From Acorus gramineus (Eukaryota; Streptophyta; Magnoliopsida; Acorales; Acoraceae), in the NCBI GenBank assembly GCA_030737835.1, contig CM060853.1, forward strand, positions 9,136,134 to 9,200,133: a stretch of DNA of 64,000 bases, written 5' to 3'. Under the pieces are notes generated by a model. The model did not search any database, was not told the origin of the DNA, and saw only the letters and a list, made by a program, of their open reading frames with translations. Below are positions 34,620 to 43,722 of this stretch, in pieces; the stretch's first letter is position 1, and the number at the start of each line of letters is the position of its first letter. A program made the position numbers and the translations under genes.

Positions 34620-37074
34620 TCAGGCTTTGTTGAACCGATAGGAAGAGTAAGACAAGGACTGGTTGGTCCAGCTCTGGTGGATAAGCTCCGCCTTGGCGTC
34701 GTCTCCGGCCGCCCCAAGCGCCACGTGCAACGGGTGGAAGTGTTCCGGGTCCGGGTGAGCCTTCTTCGCGTACGGCGCCTTCTCCTCGTAGCGCTTCACG
34801 TCCTCGTATCTGCGCAATAAAAATGAATTATGAAACAATCTCACGTGCAGTTCTCACATGTTTTAGTTTTTCCTTTAAGACATCATGCTTCATCCGATAT
34901 CTTTATTTTCTAAAAAATAAAATTTATATACTTCCATGAATTGCATTCATATCTAATCCAATACACTACTACATTTTGGATGTTGTTACATTCAGGTAAT
35001 TCTACAAACATTCATACAGATATCACATCACGCAACATAGATGAAATCACTTAACAAAACATTCAATTCATTTATGTGTCTTTGTAAAAAAAATGTTAAG
35101 TATTAACATTTTCCTAAATTCATTTCATATTGTGCAGTTCATTTTACATTCCTAAATGCAATGCAGTTATTATATATATCTCGTTAGTGTTATCATTTAA
35201 TTAATTCATGTATATAATTCATCTTTTATAAAAATAATATATGAACAGACTCTGTCTGTAAAATAAGAACATATTCCTTTCATGTTAATATTACCTTCCA
35301 TCAAGAAGAGCCTCCGTGAGCCACGCATCAAAACCCGAGGCCCACGATGGAATGGGCCCGCCATCGGGCTCCATGTCCCCCAAATTGTGGGTCGCACTAC
35401 CGGAGCCCATGACGAGGACCCCCTCATCCCTAAGTGGGCCCAAGGCCCGGCCCATCTCGTAGTGATACGTCGCGTCCTTTCGGGCCACGACGGACAGCTG
35501 GCACACCGGGATGTCCGAGTCCGGGTACATGAACATCAGTGGGACCCACGCCCCGTGGTCCAGCCCACGGGCCTTGTCCTCCTTTACTGGGCCGAGGCCC
35601 GCCCCCTTCAAGAGGCCCACCACTCGCTTTGCTAGGGCTGGAGCTCCTGGTGCTGGGTACTTGAGCTGTACATAGCAAAAACAAATTATTATTATTAAGA
35701 ATTGATGATATTAAATTAATTTTTGCACATGTAAATGAAAATAAAGAAATAAAAAAAGAATTGACAATTTTATGTAAATGATATAATTATGAAAAATGTT
35801 ATAAATTTTTCAACGATATAAATCTCATCGAAAATGCAGACCAAATATGTTTTTTTTTTTTTTATATCATATATCTCATCTAATGAGATATGAACTTTTA
35901 TAAAATATGAAATATATGTTCTAATAAATTAAAGAGTGAAAATTTTTCAACGATATAAATCTCAATACAATGAGTATGAGAGGTTAATAAGATATATAAA
36001 ATTGTATTTATAACGATAAAAATGACTGAGTGCTCTGTATTTATATAAGCAAGCATATGGACAGATGGCCAGATATGAGAATTGATGATATTATATTAAT
36101 TTTAAGCACGTGTAAATGAAAATAAAGAAACAAAAAAAAATTAACAATTTTATGCTAATATAATATATTTAGGCAGGCATGTGCACAAAGATTGAATAAA
36201 AAACACAGTTTTCTTTTTTTACTATTTTTTTCTCTTTTAATACATAGTTGGCAACATGTGAACATAAACATAGATCTCAATAATGACTACATGGTTTGGG
36301 GATTCAATATTTTCAACTAATTTTTAGATACTGGTCACATAAATTCATAAAATCATAAAATCATAGTCTTTGGGATGTCTACAAAACAACAAATATACTG
36401 CATTTCACATTTCCAAACACTGATTTATAATATAATTCTAGTTTTGTATTTAATTTGGATGACATTAATATAATTTGAAATATGAGAAAACAATTTTGGG
36501 TAAGCTATAGATTTTCATAATAAGTGCATATGAGAAGATAAACCAACCAATATTTTGAAATTCACATTCCCTTGGTTTTATTTTTTTGTATTTCATATAA
36601 AATAAAAAATTGATTCCATTCATTTATATCTGATAATTACAACAAAATCAAAACTTTCATAAAATCCTTTTAAAAAAAAAATCCCAACATTTTCAATTAA
36701 AATTATGCATAATGCACCATCAAAAACAAAACAAAACAATCAAATTTTTCGATCGACCCATCAGTTATCACGGCCTAAGATTCAAAAACCCCAAATCACG
36801 AAATCAAGATCGAGAGAGATCCGGACAACAATGGCCGACCGACCTGATACATGGGTTTGGGGAATAATCCATAGAAGTCGTAGATGGTGGAATTCGGACC
36901 GTCGATGACATTCACCGACGGATTGGAGGTCTCCCAGTGAGCGGAGACGACGAGGATCGCTTTAGGTCTCTCGGGGAGGACCTTCTCCCGCCATGACTTC
37001 AAGAAGTGCCTCGCCGGGACGGTCTCGTCGATGGACATCGACGGTGCGCCGTGTGATATGAAGAAGGTGTCCAT
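34620..37074 (-). CDS. LigB: LigB-type extradiol ring-cleavage dioxygenase (DODA-like), copy 2
   Basis: Second intact member of the tandem pair. Exons 37074-36844, 35665-35295 and 34809-34620 join to 263 residues with the same intron positions as copy 1. All candidate metal and catalytic histidines are kept ([29 protein letters not shown]). Differences from copy 1 are few: an extra Leu in [12 protein letters not shown] from a 3-base insertion, Asn to Lys in the GLLKGAG loop, Gly to Glu just after THNLGDM, Tyr to Asp before PEHFHPLH, and Asp to Asn near the C terminus. The Leu insertion interrupts a segment (YGFP) usually unbroken in this family and could alter activity. Copy 2 has the Asp form before PEHF. 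Promoter and TATA box are conserved, so it is probably expressed. Confidence 0.92.
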
Positions 37075-37208
37075 CACAGCCGTTCGATTTGGGGGATTGA
37101 AAAGGGAAGGATTTGAAAATGTGATTTGGAAAGGAATTGTTTTGAATCTTAGAAATAAAAAGAGGGATTTTTTTTTTTAGGTGGGAAAGAATGGATGGTT
37201 TTCAGTGT

Positions 37209-37218
37209 CTATTTATAG
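37209..37218 (-). promoter_or_regulatory. TATA box of LigB copy 2
   Basis: CTATAAATAG on the minus strand, 135 bp upstream of the start codon, in the same context as copy 1. Confidence 0.75.
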
Positions 37219-37583
37219 GCCATAGCCATTTTTTTGGAGACTTTTTGTGCCACAAATGTCCCCTTATATTTTTATAATATATTGATTCCGCGTTTAAGAT
37301 TCTGGGAATAATTTATTTTAATTTTATAAAAATAAAAAATTATCAGTTTTATTTTTATTTATATTTGTTAAAATTAAAACAAAAAAAATGCGAAAAAATA
37401 TTATTTTAAATTTTAGGTAAAATTTAAAAAAAAATCATTTTTATTTTAAAATTAGAGCAATCATCTACATTTAATGTTTAGTATTTTATAAAAATAAACG
37501 AGATAAGTGCGCACTTATTCCTTTTTTTTTTAAGAAATAATAGATATTCAGTCTTAATTTTATTACCAAAAGAAAGACAATAC

Positions 37584-37886
37584 TCAAAGCATATAAAAGC
37601 GAAATAAGATAAAATCATGTAAACTAACGAGGGTCAGATGAATAATAAAATAGATGCCTATTGAACATACCTCGCTCCAACTCAGACAACCCAATGTCTC
37701 AATATAGATCCTTTCGCTGGAGAAGGATACCCTACTTGCACTCTCGCACAGTGACCAAGTGGTTGCATAAGATTCAAAGGGCCCTGGAAAAACCGCAAGG
37801 ATGACCGTTTTTAGCACCTTAGCCTGTGCACTATGAACTCTAACCCTGGAGCGCTTCCGGTCGGCCTCTCCCTTATCTCTACACAT
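37584..37886 (-). CDS. Hypothetical conserved open frame upstream of LigB copy 2
   Basis: 100-codon counterpart of the frame at 27785-28138: same start, same basic N-terminal patch and same last 13 residues, but a 51-base in-frame deletion removes 17 codons in the middle. No family recognised. Confidence 0.25.
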   Translation of the reverse strand: MCRDKGEADRKRSRVRVHSAQAKVLKTVILAVFPGPFESYATTWSLCESASRVSFSSERIYIETLGCLSWSEVCSIGIYFIIHLTLVSLHDFILFRFYML

Positions 37887-38024
37887 TCCATTGTCAAATT
37901 AGCCGGTAAGACTAGTTTGATAAAAGATTAAGATTTTGTTATTGAAAAAGGATAGAAAAACTAGTATTTTTCTCCTTATCAATTGACCAGCAGAAGTAAC
38001 ATTTTTCAACTGGTCCACAAAAAC

Positions 38025-39107
38025 TAGGGGTGCAACTTGGGCGGGTTGAACCTGACCCAACCCGACCCAACCCGGCTAGTGGGCGGGTTCGGGTTGGGGT
38101 TTTTTAGCGTCGGGTTCAACCCGACCCGAACCCGAACCAACCCGAACCCAATTCGGGTCGGGTTCGGGTTGGCGTCTCGGGTTGGTCGGGTTGAACCCGA
38201 ACCCGCATATTATTATAGAGGGGGTTAAATCTCAGCCCTTCATCTTTGATATGGAAAAATCATAGCCCTCTATTCCAATTAAACCTAATTCATCCCACCC
38301 CTTTCACTCACTGCCGTCAAACTACACGTCTACACTCAAACCTCTCCAATCGGACCAATCCTCACGGCCTCACCGACCGGGCGACCCTCACCGACCGCCC
38401 GACCCTCCCCGACTCTCGACGGCCCTCACCAACCGCCCGACGTTCACCGATCCACGCCGCCCGACCCTCCCCGACTCTCGACGGCCCTCAGCCCTCACCG
38501 ACCGCCCGACGTTCACCGATCCACGCCGCCCGACCCTCCCCGACTCTCGACGGCCCTCAGCCCTCGCCGACCGCCCGACGTTCACCGAATCACGCCGCCC
38601 GACCCTCCCCGACTCTCGACGGCCCTCAGCCCTCACCGACCGCCCGACGTTCACCGATCCACGCCGCCCGACCCTCCCCGACTCTCGACGGCCCTCAGCC
38701 CTCGTCGACGCAAAAAGAGAGGTTCGTTCAATCATTCACTCTGTGGAGACTTGTTTGTGTGATATAGACCGACCATGGCTTCTAATGGAAAGATATTATT
38801 TACATTTGTGAAAATCAAGATAGAATAAAAAATAAATGTTATCCTAATCTTTACATAAAACTAAAAAAATCAGTAGTTTTTAATTTTGAAATTGGAGTAT
38901 GTTTCCACTTCATCTCAATTTTTTTTTTACCCTCGGGTTCAACCCGAACCCGACCCGAAACCGCGGGTTGAGGTCGGGTTCGGGCTCGGGTTGCACCATT
39001 CGGGTTGAGGTCGGGTTCGGGTTCGGGTTCGGGTTGGGCACTGTATATCGTGGGTTGGGCTTGGACATGTCTTCAACCCGACCCGACCCGCCCGAGTTGC
39101 ACCCCTA
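38025..39107. mobile_element. Non-autonomous hAT-type transposon, 1083 bp, clean insertion
   Basis: Copy 1 gives the empty site (ccacaaaaactagattttt). In copy 2 the 8-bp target ACAAAAAC is duplicated exactly (38017-38024 and 39108-39115). Terminal inverted repeats of about 21 bp, TAGGGGTGCAACTTGGGCGG and TAGGGGTGCAACTCGGGCGG, differ at one place. Subterminal regions are packed with CGGGTT/AACCCG words in both orientations, as in many plant hAT non-autonomous elements. The centre holds a 69-bp minisatellite. No transposase; it would depend on an enzyme from elsewhere. Confidence 0.93.
38409..38705. repeat. 69-bp minisatellite inside the hAT element
   Basis: The word gacgttcaccga recurs at 38439, 38508, 38577 and 38646, exactly 69 bp apart, giving four nearly identical units plus a partial one. 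As 69 is a multiple of three, both strands stay open and read as 23-residue repeats (PSPTARRSPIHAARPSPTLD on the plus strand), but this is a consequence of repeat length and GC content, not evidence of a protein. Confidence 0.92.
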
Positions 39108-40305
39108 ACAAAAACTAGATTTTTCAAGCAATTGTAGAGATAAATGTCAATAAATCTTTGATTGGATTTCAATTAAGCATTAAACACTTTTTGTATTTAT
39201 TCAAACACCTTTTTGTGTTTATGTGGACAGTGGGTTGCTTTCATTTTGAGTTTGTGAAAAAAAAAACCATGTTTGATTGGTCATTCAAAACGTCAGCAAG
39301 TGCGTTAGAGGTGATGTCTATATATGTATAAATTCAAATGAACCCCTGTAAACTGTTAGATATCTATATAACCCCTTTGACTTTTTATAAAATTCATATA
39401 ACCCACTGCAAACATTTGTGTAAATCTAAAGAACTCCTGGGTTAAACTTTTATTGATAGATGAGGAATATTCTGTTAATATTTTGTTTGATTAACTCTGA
39501 TTGAAAATGCAGTATACCAAAAAAACCACTATAATACGTTAAAAATGTGAAAAACACTCAGTAAATGATGATTATACTTCTCTAAATAGATTATAAAACC
39601 TTAGTCGAAGGGGTAAAATCGTTATTTACAGAAGATTTTTCACATTTTTAAATTTTTTATAGGGGTTTTTGATATACTGTATTTTTAACCAAAGTTAACC
39701 AAACATAATATTCGAAGAATATTCCTTATTAGTCAACGGAAATTTAACTCAAGGAGCTATTTGGATTTACATAGATATTTTCAAGGTGTCATATGGGTTT
39801 CAAAAAAAATTAAGGGGTTATTTGGATTTTAGATAGTTACAAGGGGTTATATGGTTTTCTCCCATATTTAAAATATGATAAGGTGGTTTTAAAGTTATCA
39901 TCAGATATTTGGACTTCTTATTTTTTTTTAGGGTTAAAGATATCTAAGTTTTCGTAAATATAAATAATTTTATATAAGTCCTTACAAACTTGGAGTCGAA
40001 CATACGTGTCCCTGCAAACCCAAAAAAATGTCTCATAAATCCCTACCGTTAACCATTATTAACTCCCCTATGGTTAAAAATAATTATGAATGTAAATTGA
40101 CTATAATACTCACGTGTCTTTCTCCAAAAAAAATAAAATAAAGATACCTAAGTCCATATAAACATGCATAATCTCACATGTCCTTTTAAACTTGGTGTCG
40201 GACATACATGGTCCTGTAAACACAAAAAATATCACATACATTCTTACATCAGCCATTATTAAGTGTGAATTAGCTATGAAGACCCTCCAAAAAAAAAAAA
40301 ACTTT

Positions 40306-40490
40306 ATACATGGACTATATGGTGACTCACAATATGGTCATATTCAAGGGGGTGCATGTCTATGTAGAGAACATGATTGAGATGGCGATGCATTTCATGG
40401 TCGACTGGGTCGTTTTATAGTGAGGGCGCGAGGCGTCGGCTTTGGGGGGGGGGGGGGGAGAGGGGGATTATCCATCACCATGTAGGGGTC
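40306..40490 (+). mobile_element. Second copy of LINE fragment 32841-32990
   Basis: Begins at tacatggactatatgg and follows 32841-32990 almost exactly through gtcgactgggtcgttttata gtgagggcgcgagg, then a G run and the phrase gattatccatcaccatgta. Its left edge is the point where copy 2 departs from copy 1, so it marks a deletion junction. Confidence 0.85.
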
Positions 40491-40583
40491 CAGGTCTATA
40501 TTTTCTTGGACCCACCGGGTCCTGTCACGGGTCTAGTCCAGGTCCGCCCTGACCCGACCCGAATCCGACCCGTTGACAGGCCT
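40491..40583. mobile_element. Short fragment of a GGGTCGGGT-type hAT element
   Basis: Starts TAGGGGTCCAGG and ends, on the other strand, TAGGCCTGTCAACGGGTCGG, a terminus type of plant hAT elements. Only about 90 bp remain, so it is probably internally deleted. Confidence 0.45.
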
Positions 40584-40731
40584 AATATAAACTAATGAAA
40601 CTCACTTTTATCCACACAATAAAAACACTTGTGACTCACTAAAACATGAACACAAACAATACAAAAATAAACGAAAAAAACAAAGGAAGCAAAGCTGAAT
40701 GTATAATATAGATTAAAATAAAAACACTATT

Positions 40732-40806
40732 GAGTCACAGACACAGAAAATGTGGCTCAAGCTTTTTTTGAAACTGCAGGCAGGGTAAGACAAGCAAAAT
40801 TGAGGC
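40732..40806 (-). pseudogene. Remnant LigB-like 3' exon end in third copy
   Basis: Same element as at 24006 and 34348: gagtcacagacacagaaaatg then a tail like ctgcaggcagggtaagacaa, complementary to the LigB C-terminal codons. Flanked on both sides by copies of the 3' flank sequence (caatgaaactcagtttt type), one at 40590 and one at 40915. Confidence 0.6.
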
Positions 40807-41040
40807 TTAATTTTTTGATGTAAATCCCATGGAGGCTTTTAATGTAATATGCATCTTTAATCACATTATTCTACAAATGTCTTGTTACTATTTACGAGAA
40901 CATTATAACATACAAACCAATGAAACTCAGTTTTGTTCACACAATAAAACACTTGTGACTCACTAAAACATATACACAAAGAATACCAAAAAAAAAAAAA
41001 AAAAAGAACAGAACAGTATGTATAAATAAAAAACACTTAG

Positions 41041-41335
41041 ACGAACAAGGTTACAGCGACTGGTCACCCTAGTCAGGTCAGACGAAAGTTAGGTCTTCTT
41101 CGGCCAGGTCGGGCGGCTGCCTTATCTTCTGGTCATCTCATTCTGATCGAATGCCCGACCAGCTCTTCATGGACCCATTCTAATGTGTGACTTCATCTCG
41201 TCCTTTAGACATAGTGGGGCGGATAGCCACCTCCCTTTCATGGGCCCTCTAAACAGATAGCCCTGCGAATCAGCGTGGCCTTGCGAATAGACCCATCTTG
41301 TATCTTATTCTCATTTGATTCTAGTTTTCCTGCAT
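41041..41335. other. GC-rich insert of unknown origin in third copy
   Basis: About 295 bp not found in copies 1 or 2 interrupt the third copy. It contains GGTCGGGCGG and related words and may be part of an LTR retrotransposon terminal repeat, but no paired repeat or coding sequence supports this. Confidence 0.35.
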
Positions 41336-41611
41336 ATCTTTATTCCTTAATTCAGTTAACTACGGATTTGGTCTTCCACAATTTACATTTGTCAAAATCA
41401 AGACAAAAAAAATGTTCATTAATATTGTTTTAGGTGGAAACAAAAAAAAAAGCTCATTTTCATTTCAAAATTAAAGCAATTATCTACATTTTATCTCGAT
41501 TATTTTTATAACAAACGAGATAAATTATTCTTCCTCCACTTATACCCACACGACCACACCTATCCCCTTATCTCTACATATTTCATTGTCAAACTAACAC
41601 TTAGGACTATA

Positions 41612-41716
41612 GTTTTTTAAAGATGGGTGCTCCCCTGGATTTGATTTACTGACCTCCTTTACAAAAAGGGGGTATGATGCTAACCAACTAATCAAAGTTC
41701 GATTCGCCCTTAAGAC
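41612..41716 (-). mobile_element. Possible SINE head (tRNA-like sequence)
   Basis: On the minus strand the sequence reads TTAGTTGGTTAGCATCATAC, box A-like, followed about 35 bases later by GGTCAGTAAATCAAATCC, box B-like. It does not fold as a complete tRNA and has no clear poly(A) end, so a SINE fragment is more likely than a tRNA gene. Confidence 0.4.
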
Positions 41717-41844
41717 TAGTTTAACAAGGGATTAAAATTTTGTTATCCTTATTTTAAAGCATAAAAATGCTATCATTAAAACCGCAAAAGTAATATTTTT
41801 TAGAGACCGAGTCCACAAATACTCTCTGAGCTGATCTCACAAAT

Positions 41845-42085
41845 GATCTCACAAATGATCCAGGTGATCGTTGGTGCGCCTTTTAGATGGTGCGAGTGGG
41901 GTCTCGGGGTTAAATGTCTCTTCTACCATAAAGTCTTACCTACCTTCCCCCTATTTTCTTTGTTTTTATTCCATTTTCTCTCGTTTGTTCTCCCTTTTTT
42001 TGTAAATCCCTTTCAAACTCTTATAACTTCGATATCTTAATGAAACAGTTGTCTACCGTTTCTCTAAAAAAAACAAAAAAAACCT
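41845..42085 (+). mobile_element. LINE 3' tail with A-rich end
   Basis: Sequence ending cttcgatatcttaatgaaac agttgtctaccgtttctcta then an A-rich run at 42066-42082 is a common form of plant LINE 3' terminus. No ORF2 sequence is left. Confidence 0.55.
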
Positions 42086-42620
42086 ACCTTTACGTGAAAT
42101 AAAAATGTCTAATTGGCCAAAACGTCAGCAAGTGCGTTAGAGGTGATGTTTATGTACTATAATTTTTAAAATATGATTAGGTGGTTTTAAAGTTATGGTT
42201 TTAAAAGTTGTAATAATATAAGAGACTTGGACCCGTTGTTGTGTTTTTTTTTTTTAATTATTATTTTCCAGTCTGGGTTTGAATTACTATTCAAAAACAA
42301 TGGGAAAAAAATTATGGAAGCTTTGAATTTCAGAAAAATATAAAGGATAAGATAAGATGTTTTCACATAGATTGAATTTTTTATTATTATTATAGCTTAT
42401 ACAGTTATACAACTACAATTACGATTAATGAAAAATGTATATCATTTTATTTTGAATTGAATGAAATCATTTGTAACAAATTTAAAAATAAATTAACGAG
42501 ATACATACCTCATCTAAAAATGTATTTTTATCTCACTAAGTACTAATGAGACTTATGTCACTAAATGTGAAAAGAATGATGTATAACAACGCCCAATATA
42601 AAATTATAAAAAAATGATAG

Positions 42621-43722
42621 GCATTAAGAAAATAATTAGACTCATCTTCTCCCTCTTAAATTAGATATAGAACTCCTAAACTGAACCAAATTGAATTCAA
42701 CTTTGCTCAAGTAAACATAGTCTTACGAAATGCTTAAAAAATATTAAATTTATGAAAAATATTAGAATTAGTCATTTTTATCGTTAAAAACTCAGATCAT
42801 GTTTTTATTTTTTTAAAAAAAACATTAAACATTATCTAATGTATATGCTTTAATAAAAGTTTATATCACTCTATTTCAAGTTGAATGAATGAACTCGTTT
42901 TTAATAAGTATAATAAAAAAATTAATGAGATATATATATATTGTCTAACGATATACATATTTCACTAGATTTCTAACAAGATTTGTAAGACAGGTAAAAA
43001 AAGTGAGTGCAACAACACAAATTTATTAATTCAAATAATGCAAGGACCATACCTTCATATCCTCATTCAAATTCCAATAATTTAAATACACGTGTAATGA
43101 AAAAAAACAAATATATAATATAATATTGATTGGATACTGATATTTTTTCAGAACAAATACCCTTTAGACATCATATATGATATCTGAATCCATATCCAAC
43201 AATTGACAGGGTTAAATGCAGACCACAATGGCCTCAGTTGGCTCAACTGTAGCAAGATGAACATTCACTTGGATGACTATGAGATCATTCAGGCCTAAAG
43301 AAGACAAGAGTGAAGTATAACTAAAATTTTCATTGCATACATAGGAAGAAAATAATGTGTACCCCAAGCAATCCATCTATATAGCTATGACAAAATTTTC
43401 TCACTGCAAGCTGAACAGTTAATCTAACAAGTAAGGGTGACAATCAACTATATTTCATGTCAAAATAAAAATGTTCAAAATTAAGTAACCCCAATAAGGG
43501 ATTTTCTTTATCCATCTTTATCAACTCATGATTCACTTTCTTTCCAGCATGAGCCCCTCCTTTAATCTGCCTGCTTTTGTCCCTCCCAATATAAATTATG
43601 AATAATTCATGATAACCGATGTTTTCCCGGCCATGCAGTAGTTTGTTTTTCCCTTCATGGCTTGATGGATGATGACTTTTGAAGCAGTTTCCACAACAAG
43701 TATAATTAGATTACCTTACGGA
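42621..43722. other. UGGT 3' flank and AT-rich repeat DNA
   Basis: 42840-43020 resembles the AT-rich repeat at 33240-33370 and ends in gtgagtgcaacaacac, similar to other copies of the small dispersed repeat. 43020-43722 probably includes the UGGT 3' untranslated region. No gene seen. Confidence 0.45.

Larger units (their letters stand above)
34265..40305. repeat. Tandem segmental duplication, copy 2
   Basis: Matches copy 1 from about 23920 to 29450 with very few substitutions. Differences by eye: the 538-bp MITE missing in intron 2; a TA-rich insert near 35851-35890; about 34 bp and 35 bp inserted near 36243 and 36355; about 65 bp fewer near 36740; a 51-bp deletion near 37755; and the 1083-bp hAT element. 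At about 40305 similarity to 29450 stops and sequence like 32841 begins, so about 3.4 kb of the original unit was removed. Confidence 0.85.
40584..42620. repeat. Third, decayed copy of the duplicated unit
   Basis: Pieces of the unit occur in the original order but with large deletions: the LigB 3' flank (40588-41035), the region 5' of LigB (about 41360-41590 and 41700-41760), the 'cgtcagcaagtgcgttagag' segment (42120), the segment matching 30955-31030 (42245-42330), and that matching 33240-33440 (42420-42600). No LigB exon 1 or 2 is left. Divergence is clearly higher than between copies 1 and 2, so this copy is older. Confidence 0.75.

Noticed and set aside
38380-38705. CRISPR-like array of regular repeats
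   Set aside because: Units are directly adjacent without spacers and sit in a eukaryotic transposon; this is a minisatellite.
38246-38767. 173-codon open frame with 23-residue Pro/Ser/Arg repeats
   Set aside because: It is created by the 69-bp minisatellite inside a hAT-type element; the opposite strand is also open, and no initiation or splice context supports a gene.
41612-41716. Functional tRNA gene on the minus strand
   Set aside because: Only box A- and B-like words are present; acceptor and anticodon stems do not pair, so a SINE fragment is more likely.
23915-43722. Biosynthetic gene cluster around the LigB genes
   Set aside because: No cytochrome P450, glycosyltransferase for pigments or other pathway gene is present; the neighbours are housekeeping genes and repeats.
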